Positions 8,082 through 15,474 of a stretch of 64,000 nt of DNA are shown piece by piece. Under the pieces are notes generated by a model that worked only from the letters and a program-made list of their open reading frames with translations, ran no database searches and was not told the DNA's origin. Numbering within the stretch: the stretch's first letter is position 1; every line of letters starts with the position of its first letter. Source of the DNA: Phycisphaerales bacterium (GTDB lineage Bacteria > Planctomycetota > Phycisphaerae > Phycisphaerales > UBA1924); NCBI GenBank assembly GCA_020831775.1, contig JAFIFZ010000079.1, forward strand, positions 62,001 to 126,000. The letters run 5' to 3'. A program made the translations under genes and the position numbers.

Positions 8082-8669
8082 CTACCCCGCGTCGGGATGC
8101 CTGAAGCACGAGACGAGGTGGTCGTTGACCATGCCGACCGCCTGCATGAAGGCGTAGCAGGTGGTCGGGCCGACGAAGGTGAAGCCTCGCTTCTTGAGGT
8201 CTTTGCTCATCCGCGTTGAGGCTTCGGTCACCGACGGCGCTTCGGCGAGTGATTTCAGGCGGTTGACTACGGGCTCGCCCCCGACAAACGCCCAGAGGTG
8301 CTCGCTCAACGGGCCGACCTCTTCGCGCAGGCGCAGGGTCGCCCTCGCGTTGGTGACGATCGCATCGAGCTTGCCGCGGTGGCGGATGATGCCGGGGTCG
8401 TGGATCGCTCTCTTGACAATGGCGTCGCCCCGGTCCGCCAGCTCCGCGGCGTCGAAGCCGCAGAAGACCTCGCGGTAGCGTTCGCGCTTTTTGAGCACGG
8501 TGATCCAGCTCAGGCCGGCCTGCTGGCCCTCCAGGCAGAGCATCTCGAAGAGGTGGGTCTCGTTGCGGGAGGGGACGCCCCACTCCTCGTCGTGGTAGCG
8601 GACATACAGCGGGTCGTCGCCGCACCAGGGGCAGCGGGCGGGCTCGGTCGCTGGGGCTCGTTCGGGCAT
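8082..8669 (-). CDS. tag: DNA-3-methyladenine glycosylase I
   Basis: A 195-residue base-excision repair enzyme that removes 3-methyladenine from alkylated DNA. The sequence follows E. coli Tag closely: RCPWCGDDPLYVRYHDEEWG, FEMLCLEGQQAGLSWITVLK, IRHRGKLDAI, LKKRGFTFVGPTTCYAFMQA and NDHLVSC. The structural zinc ligands are visible: Cys13 and His26 with the family spacing, then the His and Cys of NDHLVSC. The start at 8669 is chosen because it places Cys13 near the N-terminus as in the family; the frame is open upstream. Its start faces a divergent membrane-protein gene 72 bases away. Confidence 0.96.
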   Translation of the reverse strand: MPERAPATEPARCPWCGDDPLYVRYHDEEWGVPSRNETHLFEMLCLEGQQAGLSWITVLKKRERYREVFCGFDAAELADRGDAIVKRAIHDPGIIRHRGKLDAIVTNARATLRLREEVGPLSEHLWAFVGGEPVVNRLKSLAEAPSVTEASTRMSKDLKKRGFTFVGPTTCYAFMQAVGMVNDHLVSCFRHPDAG

Positions 8670-8741
8670 GGGGCGTCCTCGGGTCGGGCGGAACCGGATC
8701 ATTGCCTTCCGGCGGGCCGATCGGCCGGATATGCTCGGCGC

Positions 8742-9563
8742 ATGCTGATGTACCTCTGGATCGCGTTGTCGGTCGCCGGATCGCTGCTGCTCGTCGCGGG
8801 GCTGCTGCACGCCTTGCCCAAGTTCGGGTTCAAGGGCGTGACGGAGTGGCTGAGCAGAGCGCCGGGGCTGGATGTGTTTATCTTCTACTTCACGGTCCTG
8901 CCGCTGTTTGTCGGGCCGTGGATGGCCGTGCGATCGACCCTCGACGCCGGGTTCTGGGTCGGGCTCGGGGGGCTCGTCGCGGCGGTCGCCGGGCAGGTGC
9001 TGACCGTCTGCGTCTGGACGGTCCTGCACGAGATGGCCCACCGCGAGGCGGTCAGGGGCCCGCGGATCGTCAAGCAGATCAACCGATCGGTCGGGCCCCT
9101 GCGCAACCACGCGGCGGTCTGGTGGACGGCGTGGGCGGTGCCGCTCTTTGCGATGATCCGGATCGCGCAGTACCTGGTCTACCCGCCTCTGACCTGGCTC
9201 GTGCGCCTGCCCAAGTACAAGCACGAGGAATGGGTGAGTGTCAGCCGTCATAAGTTCGAGGGCCTGGTCGGGCACGACATGGTCTGGTGCCTCTACTGCG
9301 ACTGGATGACGGGGGTCTGGTCGCTGGGGTCGGAGATGCTGCGCAATGTCGAGTCGTTCTGGTGCCCGATCCGATTCATGCCCGACAAGAAGTGCGAGAA
9401 CTGCAAGACCGACTTCCCCGACATCGACGGCGGCTGGGCGGCTTTCAACAGCGGGATGGAACAGGTCGAGAAAACCCACGCCGAGCACTACCCCGGGCCC
9501 GATGGCGTCAACGCGTGGTTCGGCCACCCGGTGCGGCTGACGGTGAAGGGGAAGAAGAAGTAG
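8742..9563 (+). CDS. Membrane protein with a Cys-rich C-terminal segment
   Basis: A 273-residue protein that I cannot assign to a family. Residues 1-25 (YLWIALSVAGSLLLVAGLL) and two or three later hydrophobic stretches (FIFYFTVLPLFVGPWMAV; LGGLVAAVAGQVLTVCVW; WWTAWAVPLFAMIRIAQYLV) indicate about four membrane spans. The C-terminal third is soluble and rich in paired residues that could bind metal: HDMVWCLYCDWMTGVW, then WCPIRFMPDKKCENCKTDF and EKTHAEHYPG. Two CxxC pairs and a nearby extra Cys suggest a zinc or Fe-S site (inference). A basic tail ends it. Only a weak ribosome-binding site precedes the ATG; the start is set by the first membrane segment. No operon partner is evident. Confidence 0.7.
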   Translation: MLMYLWIALSVAGSLLLVAGLLHALPKFGFKGVTEWLSRAPGLDVFIFYFTVLPLFVGPWMAVRSTLDAGFWVGLGGLVAAVAGQVLTVCVWTVLHEMAHREAVRGPRIVKQINRSVGPLRNHAAVWWTAWAVPLFAMIRIAQYLVYPPLTWLVRLPKYKHEEWVSVSRHKFEGLVGHDMVWCLYCDWMTGVWSLGSEMLRNVESFWCPIRFMPDKKCENCKTDFPDIDGGWAAFNSGMEQVEKTHAEHYPGPDGVNAWFGHPVRLTVKGKKK

Positions 9564-9580
9564 CAGGGCGCAGCAAACCT

Positions 9581-9786
9581 GTGGCACTGGCGGCTTGTCC
9601 GCCAGTGTTTTCTGTCATGGATCAGTCAATCGCGGAGAGACACTGGCGGGCGAGCCGCTAGTGCCACACACAGAAGGCTGCTGGAGCGTGCCACCGACCT
9701 CTGCAAGAGGTCGGTGCCGTTGCGTTTCCGTCGCGGCGAGTCGCGTCTAGCGCACCGACCTCGCCGAGCCGAGGTCGGTGGCACGG
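9581..9786. repeat. Two composite palindromic repeat elements
   Basis: Element A (9581-9667) begins GTGGCACT and ends AGTGCCAC. Inside are two hairpins, CACTGGCGG...CCGCCAGTG (9585-9607) and a second near 9641-9660. Element B (9688-9786) carries ACCGACCTC/GAGGTCGGT at 9694-9716 and CACCGACCTCG/CGAGGTCGGTG at 9753-9780, again bounded by GTGCCACC and GGTGGCAC. No gene is present in 9564-9804. The same element-A sequence recurs inside the GH20 gene at 26429-26461 and 28021-28052. Confidence 0.8.
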
Positions 9787-9804
9787 GGACCGCGTTGATC
9801 GCGA

Positions 9805-10803
9805 TTAGCCCCTGAAATACTCGCCGATCTTGGCTAGGTCGATGTTGCCGCCGCTGATGGTGACGCCGATCTTTTTGCCCTCGACCTCGGCGGGGTTCTC
9901 GCGTGCGTGCCGCAGCAGGCCGGCCAAAGCCAGCACGCCCGTGGGCTCTACGACGATCTTCATCCGCTCCATACAGAGACGCATGGCTTCGACAAGCTCT
10001 TCGTCCTGCACCGACATCATGTCTTGCACGAAGGCCTTAACCATCGGGAAGGTGTATCGGCCGAGGTAGGGTGTTCGCGCGCCGTCGGCGATGGTCGCGG
10101 GGTTGCGGACGGTGTGCAGACGCCCGGTCTTGAAGCTCAGCACCGCGTCGTTCCCGAGCTCGGGCTCGACGCCGATGACCTCGCAGCGATCGGCGACCCC
10201 TCGCGTCGCGATGGCGCAGCCAGAGATCAGCCCCCCGCCCCCGCAGCAGACATACAGCCTGTCCAGAGGCCCGGCCTCCTCGTGCAGTTCGAGGGCGACG
10301 GTGCCCTGCCCGGCGATGACATCGAGGTTGTCGTACCCGGGCAGGAGTTCGAGCTTGCGCTCCTCGGCCATCTGGCGCCCGAGTTCCTCGCGGTTCTGGG
10401 TCTGCGGGTCGAAGGTGACGACCTCGCTGCCTTCGGGGGCTTTGGAGAGGTAGTTCTTCGCCGCTTCGAGCTTGAGCCTGGGCGCGTTGACGGGCATGAG
10501 GATCACTGCCGGGACGCCGAGCATCGAGGCGGCGAGCGCGACGCCCTGGGCGTGGTTGCCGCTGGAGTAGGCCAGCGCCCCGCGGCTCTCGCCCCGCTCC
10601 CTGATCCCTTGGATCGCGCAGTACGCGCCGCGGAACTTGAACGAGCCGGTCCGCTGGAAGTTCTCGCACTTGAGGAAAACCTCGCACCCCGCGAGCCTGT
10701 CGAGGTGGCGGGAGGTCATCACCGGCGTGCGGTGGGCGACGCCCTCGATGCGGTCGGCCGCGGCTCGGACATCGTCGATCGTCACCACCCCCGCGAGCGA
10801 CAT
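9805..10803 (-). CDS. Threonine/serine dehydratase (short form)
   Basis: A 332-residue PLP enzyme of fold type II that deaminates threonine (or serine) to the 2-oxo acid. The Schiff-base lysine is K56 in RTGSFKFRGAY, the asparagine loop is SSGNHAQGVA, the phosphate-binding glycine loop is CCGGGGLISG, and the C-terminal SGGNIDL matches the family. No ACT regulatory domain follows, so it is the short catabolic or allosterically simpler form (TdcB-like); an IlvA role cannot be excluded. The ATG at 10803 is chosen by alignment; the frame continues 59 codons upstream through a terminator. Transcribed alone, after the terminator at 10913-10947. Confidence 0.9.
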   Translation of the reverse strand: MSLAGVVTIDDVRAAADRIEGVAHRTPVMTSRHLDRLAGCEVFLKCENFQRTGSFKFRGAYCAIQGIRERGESRGALAYSSGNHAQGVALAASMLGVPAVILMPVNAPRLKLEAAKNYLSKAPEGSEVVTFDPQTQNREELGRQMAEERKLELLPGYDNLDVIAGQGTVALELHEEAGPLDRLYVCCGGGGLISGCAIATRGVADRCEVIGVEPELGNDAVLSFKTGRLHTVRNPATIADGARTPYLGRYTFPMVKAFVQDMMSVQDEELVEAMRLCMERMKIVVEPTGVLALAGLLRHARENPAEVEGKKIGVTISGGNIDLAKIGEYFRG

Positions 10804-10912
10804 GTCTGGCTCGTGACCGGTGTCGGTGGGCAGCACGCGGGTATCGGTTGACAAGGCGGAGCTCCTGGTTCGTTCGAGAGGAGCGTGAGCGTATGCGGGA
10901 TCGAAGGCGGTC

Positions 10913-10947
10913 AAAAAAACAACCGCCGCCGGGGTCACCGGCGGCGG
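10913..10947 (-). terminator. Strong intrinsic terminator on the minus strand
   Basis: A perfect 10-bp G/C stem (10923-10932 with 10938-10947, GGTCA loop) is followed on the minus strand by TTGTTTTTTT. It would end transcripts arriving from the metal-uptake operon or from a separate RNA in 10948-11397, and it insulates the dehydratase gene. Confidence 0.88.
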
Positions 10948-11397
10948 CCGCAGGATTTCTTGTTCCTGCACGGGGCTCAAGCCCCGTCGTGATGGGGGTT
11001 CAGTGAACCCCTTGGGTTGAGGGCCGCGTCCTGCGGCATCCCCGTCGGGCGCCGTCAGCGCCGCGACCCTCTCACGGAATCAGATTTCAACACTGGACCA
11101 CCTCCTTCTGTACGAGTCTCCCCGGCCTCGGGCGTGTTTGCCCTGCGCCGAGCTCCGTACCTCCCCCGACCGTCGCCGGGGGCTCATCGCGCGACCTGGC
11201 CGTGCACTGCCGTTGGCCGCTCGTCGCGCCGTGTTCCGCGTGCCGCCTCCGGGTTCTCCGGGGCAAGCCGCACGAAACGCACGACGCGATGGTGAAGTAT
11301 CGCCGAAAGATCCGCGTCAACACAAGCCCCGGTTTCAGGCAGACGGTGCAGATTTTTTTATACGGACCATCCGGCCCGCACAAACCCGCCGCACGGC
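10948..11397 (-). other. Noncoding interval with hairpins and an orphan translation start
   Basis: No recognisable protein or RNA gene lies here. On the minus strand there is a very strong ribosome-binding site (AGAAGGAGGTGG, complement of 11098-11109) 5 bases before GTG at 11093. That GTG opens only 12 codons (VLKSDSVRGSRR) before TGA at 11055. Downstream lie two tight hairpins (10971-10986, CGGGGCT/AGCCCCG; 10995-11011, GGGGTTC/GAACCCC) and then the terminator at 10913-10947. It could be a 3' extension of the znu-type operon or a separate small transcript. Confidence 0.4.
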
Positions 11398-12279
11398 CTA
11401 GCGAAGCCGGATCGCGCGCACGCCCTCGGCGACCAGAAAGATCGCCAAAAGCGCCACCGCGACGCTCGGCCCCGCCTGCCAGTCCAGCTCGAAGGCCAGC
11501 ACCACGCCGCCGATCGTGCCGACCAGCGAGACCGCGACCGCCAGCCCCACCACCGCCCACAAGCGCAGGCTCAGACGCAGCGCCACGGCCCCGGGCAGGA
11601 TCAGCAGCGCCGTGGCGAGCACCACACCGGCCAGACGCATCGTCACAACGATCGCGACCGCCAGCAGGCAGAGCAACAGCAGCCGCAGCTTCGCGACGGG
11701 CAGTCCCGCCGAGATCGCCGCCTCTTCATCGAACGACGCAAACAGCATCGGGCGGCGAACCAGCCAGAGGACGCCGAGAATCAAGACGCAGCACGCCCAC
11801 GCGATCAACGCGTCGGCGCCGCCGAGGGTCAGGAACGAGCCGAAGAGCACCGTCTCGATCGACGGCGGGGGCAGCTCGCCGGCCTCCTGCGCCCGCCTTG
11901 CCGCGTGTGCCGCCAGCAGGAAGCCGATCGCCATCGCCCCCGCGAGCACGACACCGATCGCGGTGTCCGCCCGCGACGAGTCCTCGCGGCTCAGCCACGC
12001 CACCCCCAGCGCCGAGGCGATGCAGAAGGCCACGACGACGAAGAACATCCCCAGTTCTTGCCCGAGCCCCGCCTCGGTCGAGGCGAGGCCAAAGACCATC
12101 GCGAGCCCCACGCCCCCGAACGCCGCGTGGCTGACGCCCTGGCCGATGAAGGCGAGGCGCTTGAGCACGACCAGCACGCTGAGCACGCCGCAGAGCAGCG
12201 CGATCGCGACCGCCGCGAGCAGCCCCAGCGAGAACTGCACGCCGAGCGATGGATCGGTGAGGTAGTCGTATGTCCTCAC
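11398..12279 (-). CDS. znuB: Zinc/manganese ABC transporter permease (ZnuB type)
   Basis: A 293-residue polytopic inner-membrane protein of the ABC-3 family with about eight membrane spans (LLAAVAIALLCGVLSVLVVL; MFFVVVAFCIASALGVAWL; LLLLCLLAVAIVVTMRLAGV; GLAVAVSLVGTIGGVVLAF). The block LKRLAFIGQGVSHAAFGGVG is typical of metal-transporting ABC-3 permeases, and AVVGLAVAVSLVG near the end fits too. It forms the channel for Zn2+ or Mn2+ driven by the upstream ATPase. The start is GTG at 12279, which overlaps the TGA of the ATPase gene (GTGA). The frame is open for 18 codons further but lies inside the ATPase gene. Confidence 0.92.
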   Translation of the reverse strand: MRTYDYLTDPSLGVQFSLGLLAAVAIALLCGVLSVLVVLKRLAFIGQGVSHAAFGGVGLAMVFGLASTEAGLGQELGMFFVVVAFCIASALGVAWLSREDSSRADTAIGVVLAGAMAIGFLLAAHAARRAQEAGELPPPSIETVLFGSFLTLGGADALIAWACCVLILGVLWLVRRPMLFASFDEEAAISAGLPVAKLRLLLLCLLAVAIVVTMRLAGVVLATALLILPGAVALRLSLRLWAVVGLAVAVSLVGTIGGVVLAFELDWQAGPSVAVALLAIFLVAEGVRAIRLR

Positions 12280-13151
12280 GGGCGCCCCTCGCCCGCATGC
12301 CCGTGATCGTGGGTATGGCTCGGGTCGTCGCACGACGCCGCGTCGTGCGCATCGACATGCACCTCGCCGAAGATCCCCGCGACATCGTGGCGGAAGACCT
12401 CAGCCAGCACCGCCGGCGTGAGCCCTTCGGGTGAAGTATGCGAGTGGACGGTCCGGGCGATGCACGCAACACGGTCGCACCCCGCGACAATCGAGCGCAC
12501 ATCGTGGCTGACCAGCACGATCGTCAGGCCGAGCTCACGCCGCAGGGTGTTCAGAAGATCCGCGAACCGGCGCTGGCCCTCGACATCGATGCCCACGGTC
12601 GGCTCGTCGAGCAGGAGCAGGCTCGGACCGGTCGAGATCGCGCGGGCAATCAGGACGCGCTGGAGCTGGCCGCCGCTGAGTCGCCCGATCGGCCGTCGCG
12701 AGAGGTCCGAGACGCCCACGAGCTCCATCGCCCGGTCGGTCCGCCCCCTTGCCTTGGCGTCGGGTCTTCTCCACGGTGCCAGCCTCGCGGTCGAACGCAG
12801 CTCGACGCACTGGCGGACGCTGATCGGGAAGGCGAGCTCCGCCCCGAACTTCTGCGCCACCACGCCGACGAGCCCCGACGCCACGGCCTCCGCCGGCGAA
12901 CGCCCTAGGACCCGGACCGAGCCCTCCGTCGGCCTGAGCCGGCCGAGCACGAGCTTGAGCAGCGTGGACTTGCCGCCCCCGTTGGGCCCGAGGACGCCCA
13001 GAAACTCGCCCTGCTCGACGCGGAGCGTCACGCCTTCGACGGCCGGGGCCTCGGTTCCGGGGTATCGGAACGAGACGCGGTCGAACGCGATCGCGGGCTC
13101 GGTTGCATCGGATGTCGGGCCGGACGGCGCCCCGGGCGTTGCCTGGGTCAT
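12276..13151 (-). CDS. znuC: Zinc/manganese ABC transporter ATPase (ZnuC type)
   Basis: A 291-residue ABC ATPase. Walker A is GPNGGGKST at residues 55-63, the signature is LSGGQLQRV, Walker B is LLLLDEPTVGID, and the switch His is in LVSHDVR. It powers metal import through the ZnuB-type permease. The C-terminal tail is unusual for an ATPase: after residue 260 it carries HVDAHDAASCDDPSHTHDHG, a His/Asp-rich metal-binding-like stretch. It starts 8 bases after the substrate-binding protein gene and overlaps the permease gene by four bases, so the three are one operon. Confidence 0.94.
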   Translation of the reverse strand: MTQATPGAPSGPTSDATEPAIAFDRVSFRYPGTEAPAVEGVTLRVEQGEFLGVLGPNGGGKSTLLKLVLGRLRPTEGSVRVLGRSPAEAVASGLVGVVAQKFGAELAFPISVRQCVELRSTARLAPWRRPDAKARGRTDRAMELVGVSDLSRRPIGRLSGGQLQRVLIARAISTGPSLLLLDEPTVGIDVEGQRRFADLLNTLRRELGLTIVLVSHDVRSIVAGCDRVACIARTVHSHTSPEGLTPAVLAEVFRHDVAGIFGEVHVDAHDAASCDDPSHTHDHGHAGEGRP

Positions 13152-13159
13152 GCGCGAGT

Positions 13160-14086
13160 CTAGGTTGACCCGCCGAGGGTCCGGACGAGCTCGTCGAGGT
13201 TGCGGCGCATCATGGCGAACCAGTCGCCGTCGCCGTGCGGGTCGAGCACCCCCACCGCGACCCCCGCCTCGCCGGCGACGCGCCGGATGACGCCCGCGTC
13301 CCGGCCGCTGTACTGCGGCTCAAGGAAGACGCCCCTGACGCCCGCCTCGCGCACCGCCCGCGCCGCCCGCTCCATGTCGCCCGCCGAGGGCTCGGCGGTA
13401 TCGACGGGGCGGAGCACCTCGGCGACCTCGAGGCCGTACCGGTCGGTCATCCGGGACCACGCGTTGTGGTGCGTGACGATCACGGCGCCTTGAAGCGGCG
13501 CGAGTCGATCGCGGTACTCGGCGTCGAGCCCATCGACGCGCGTCGCCAGCGCCTCGGCCGCGCCGGCATCTGTCTGGAGCCCTGCATCTCGGGCTGCCTC
13601 CAGCACGATCGGGCCGAGCTTCTCGACGAACTGCTTGACAAGAACGGGGTCGAGCCAGAGGTGCGGGTCTTCGTCGCCGTGGTCGCACTCGTCGTGGTGA
13701 TCGTGGTCGTGGTGATGGTGGTGGCCGAGCTCGATGCCGAGCAGATCGGCGAAGGAGACATCGCGCCGCCATGGGGACTTGTGCCGGTTCAGGTGGCGGA
13801 CGACGATCGGCTCGAGCCCGCGACCGATGTACACGACGATGTCGGCGCGGCTCAGGCTCGCGACATCGCTCGGCGTCGGCTGCCAGCCGTGGTGGTTCGC
13901 CCCCGGGGGCAGCAGCACCTTCACCTCCGAGCCCTCGGGGAGCATCGGCTCGATCAGGCCCTTGAGCGGCGGCAGGGTGACCACGACGCGCAGCGGACCT
14001 TCGGGACGGGTTTCGGAGCGTTCGCCGCAGCCGGAGATGAAGGCCGCCGCGATCCCGATCAATATGCACGCGAGGAAGGTCCGCAT
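13160..14086 (-). CDS. znuA: Zinc-binding periplasmic lipoprotein (ZnuA type)
   Basis: A 308-residue cluster A-I metal-binding protein. The signal peptide ends in a lipobox with Cys20 (AAAFISGC), so it is membrane-anchored. Metal ligands expected for the family are visible: His in ANHHGWQPTPSD, His in EDPHLWLDP, and His in VTHHNAW. Between the first two lies the His-rich loop that favours zinc over manganese (GHHHHHDHDHHDECDHGDED, near residues 120-140). It delivers Zn2+ to the ZnuBC-type permease. It is first in the operon, with a 16-base Fur-family inverted repeat 63 bases upstream. Zinc is the likely substrate; manganese is less likely because of the His-rich loop. Confidence 0.93.
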   Translation of the reverse strand: MRTFLACILIGIAAAFISGCGERSETRPEGPLRVVVTLPPLKGLIEPMLPEGSEVKVLLPPGANHHGWQPTPSDVASLSRADIVVYIGRGLEPIVVRHLNRHKSPWRRDVSFADLLGIELGHHHHHDHDHHDECDHGDEDPHLWLDPVLVKQFVEKLGPIVLEAARDAGLQTDAGAAEALATRVDGLDAEYRDRLAPLQGAVIVTHHNAWSRMTDRYGLEVAEVLRPVDTAEPSAGDMERAARAVREAGVRGVFLEPQYSGRDAGVIRRVAGEAGVAVGVLDPHGDGDWFAMMRRNLDELVRTLGGST

Positions 14087-14148
14087 TTGAATCAGCTCCA
14101 GGGCCGGAACGCCGGCGGCGCGTGCCCATCGGAGAGAACCCGAGCACC

Positions 14149-14164
14149 TGAGAATCTATTCTCA
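14149..14164 (-). promoter_or_regulatory. Fur-family (probably Zur) operator
   Basis: TGAGAATCTATTCTCA is a perfect 7-2-7 inverted repeat, 63 bases upstream of znuA. It closely resembles operators of Fur-family repressors (TGA-A-T-N-ATTNTCA). Position and the zinc operon suggest Zur; the regulator gene is not in the window. Confidence 0.75.
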
Positions 14165-14238
14165 TTGTTGGCCCGAGGTTCGGCCGGGTCGAGCGAAATT
14201 CTCTGGCCGCCCGGGGCGACGAGCGGAGCGGCGTCGCC

Positions 14239-14267
14239 TTGGCGTGCGTGCAGGGTCCGCCTAGACT
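14239..14267 (+). promoter_or_regulatory. Promoter of tRNA-Ala
   Basis: TTGGCG (14239-14244) and TAGACT (14262-14267) are separated by 17 bases, and the tRNA begins 40 bases downstream. The intervening sequence 14165-14306 holds nothing else. Confidence 0.6.
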
Positions 14268-14306
14268 CACGACCGCGGGCCCGGAAGGGCCCCGCTGCGA
14301 CAATCA

Positions 14307-14379
14307 GGGGCGGTAGCTCAGCTGGTAGAGCGCTTCGTTCGCAATGATGAGGTCGGGAGTTCGAATCTCCTCCGCTCCA
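14307..14379 (+). tRNA. tRNA-Ala (anticodon CGC)
   Basis: A 73-base tRNA that folds completely. The acceptor stem GGGGCGG/CCGCTCC carries the G3-U70 wobble that identifies alanine tRNAs. The D arm is GCTC/GAGC, the anticodon loop is TTCGCAA (anticodon CGC, reading GCG), and the T arm is GGGAG-TTCGAAT-CTCCT. The discriminator is A and CCA is not encoded. The anticodon stem CTTCG/TGATG has a U-U mismatch at 28-42 and a G-U pair at 31-39. Confidence 0.95.
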
Positions 14380-14388
14380 CTTTGAAGG

Positions 14389-14416
14389 CCCCCGCTACGG
14401 CGGGGGTCTTGTCTTT
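14389..14416 (+). terminator. Terminator after tRNA-Ala
   Basis: A 7-bp stem CCCCCGC (14389-14395) and GCGGGGG (14400-14406) with a TACG loop is followed by TCTTGTCTTT. Confidence 0.8.
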
Positions 14417-14508
14417 CGCCCGGTGACCAGAACGCATAGTTATAGGACTTTTCGATCCCGCCAGCCCTGTCCGGTATGCGGGCAGTGCGGATTGTGCCGG
14501 AAGTTCTG

Positions 14509-14665
14509 TTGCGTACCCGCCCGTCAAGGGGTAGCTTTAAGGGTCATGAGGAGAGGGGCTCGGAGGGAAGGTCTCTTCGCGCTCTCCTGAATCCGGTGTA
14601 CCCGCCCGGTCCGCTCGCGATGCCCTTCTGGCCCGCCGGACCGGTCTTTGTGCAGGGGAATGAAG
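14509..14665 (+). promoter_or_regulatory. Attenuator-like leader, copy 1
   Basis: The order is -35 TTGCGT (14509-14514), 17-base spacer, -10 TAGCTT (14532-14537), a 14-codon ORF beginning 9 bases later (14546-14590), then an 8-bp G/C hairpin CCGGTCCG/CGGACCGG (14606-14613 and 14637-14644) ending about 10 bases before the AGGGG ribosome-binding site of the first dockerin gene. In this copy the T tract after the hairpin is short (TCTTTG). The rest of the gap from 14417 shows nothing else. Confidence 0.65.
14546..14590 (+). CDS. Upstream ORF (leader peptide candidate), copy 1
   Basis: It encodes MRRGARREGLFALS and ends in TGA. The same length, start and end (MRR...LFALS) occur in the two other leaders. 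The DNA also forms a hairpin, with AGGAGAG near the start pairing with CTCTCCT at the end. It is too short to prove translation; the hairpin may be what matters. Confidence 0.4.
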   Translation: MRRGARREGLFALS

Positions 14666-15415
14666 ATGAGAAAGCAGTCGATTTTCGCGATGGCGTTGGC
14701 GTTCACGGCAGCCCCGACGCTGGCGAACGAGATTCTTCAGGCCAACCCGGGCCCCACGAACAATGGCGGCTCACCGAACTGGGGCATGTTCTTTGATCTC
14801 CAGGCCAACACCCAGGATCTGACGGTGACCGCGCTGCGGACTGCGAGCCAAGCCGCCGCGGGCGCTCCGTTCGAGATCGAAGTTTGGGTCCGCTCGGGCA
14901 CGGCGCTGGGCGGCCCGGCCTCGGCAGGCGCTGGCAGCGATCCCTCGGGCTGGACACTCCTGGGCATCGCCCCCGCGACGCAGGGCCCCGAAACCAATGA
15001 GATCTCCGAGGTCATCGACATCCCGAACATCGAGATGCAGGCGGGCGACCAGATCGGCGTGGCGCTTGTCTTCCTCGGAGCGGGCCCCCGCTACTTCGGT
15101 ACCGGCAGCCCCCCCTACGGCATCTACTCCGACGCCGACCTGACGCTGACGACCGGCGACGCCCGGTCGCAGCCGTTCAGCCCGAGCGGGAGCTTCTTTA
15201 CTTCGCGTGAGCTCGTCGGCGAGGTGCACTACACCACCGGCGCTCCGACCTGCCCGCCCGACCTCAACGGCGACGGCGTGGTCGACGCCGACGACTTCTT
15301 CCTCTTCCTCCAGCTTTTCGCCGATGGCGATCCCCGCGCCGACTTCAACAACGACGGGGTCATCGACGCCGACGACTTCTTCGCGTTCCTCAACGCGTTC
15401 GCCGTGGGCTGCTGA
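14666..15415 (+). CDS. Secreted GC-type dockerin protein, copy 1
   Basis: A 249-residue exported protein. The signal peptide is MRKQSIFAMALAFTAAPTLA. The mature domain of about 170 residues is of unknown fold, rich in Gly, Pro and aromatic residues (EILQANPGP, VWVRSGTALGG, GSDPSGWTLLG, YFGTGSPPYGIY), probably beta-sandwich. The C-terminal module of about 55 residues has two calcium loops (DLNGDGVVDADDFFLFLQLF and DFNNDGVIDADDFFAFLNAF), is preceded by Cys (TCPP) and ends in GC. Such modules are thought to anchor or sort proteins in Phycisphaerales. The start at 14666 rather than 14660 is chosen because all three copies keep MRKQS and the same spacing from the ribosome-binding site. Function of the main domain is unknown. 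Confidence 0.88.
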   Translation: MRKQSIFAMALAFTAAPTLANEILQANPGPTNNGGSPNWGMFFDLQANTQDLTVTALRTASQAAAGAPFEIEVWVRSGTALGGPASAGAGSDPSGWTLLGIAPATQGPETNEISEVIDIPNIEMQAGDQIGVALVFLGAGPRYFGTGSPPYGIYSDADLTLTTGDARSQPFSPSGSFFTSRELVGEVHYTTGAPTCPPDLNGDGVVDADDFFLFLQLFADGDPRADFNNDGVIDADDFFAFLNAFAVGC

Positions 15416-15446
15416 CCCGGACCGTTCAACTCACCGTCACTTCAAG

Positions 15447-15474
15447 GCCCGCCGCTTCATGCGGCGGGCTTTTT
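15447..15474 (+). terminator. Terminator of dockerin gene copy 1
   Basis: A 9-bp stem GCCCGCCGC/GCGGCGGGC (15447-15455, 15461-15469) is followed by TTTTT. Confidence 0.9.

Noticed and set aside
11091-11109. TGGACCACCTCCTTCT resembles the 3' end of 16S rRNA
   Set aside because: Only the anti-Shine-Dalgarno-like core matches and no other rRNA sequence surrounds it; it is better read as a strong ribosome-binding site on the minus strand.
10948-11397. Possible RNase P RNA, tmRNA or SRP RNA
   Set aside because: The size and terminator would fit, but none of the conserved motifs of those RNAs is present on either strand.
13671-13740. Repeat-like run of GTGGTGATCG near the znuA gene
   Set aside because: It is the reverse complement of the His/Asp-rich loop codons of ZnuA, not a CRISPR or other DNA repeat.
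15245-15400. Recurring DNA shared by many places (GACGACTTCTTC-rich)
   Set aside because: It encodes the dockerin calcium loops in six genes; repetition follows from the protein module, not from a mobile element.
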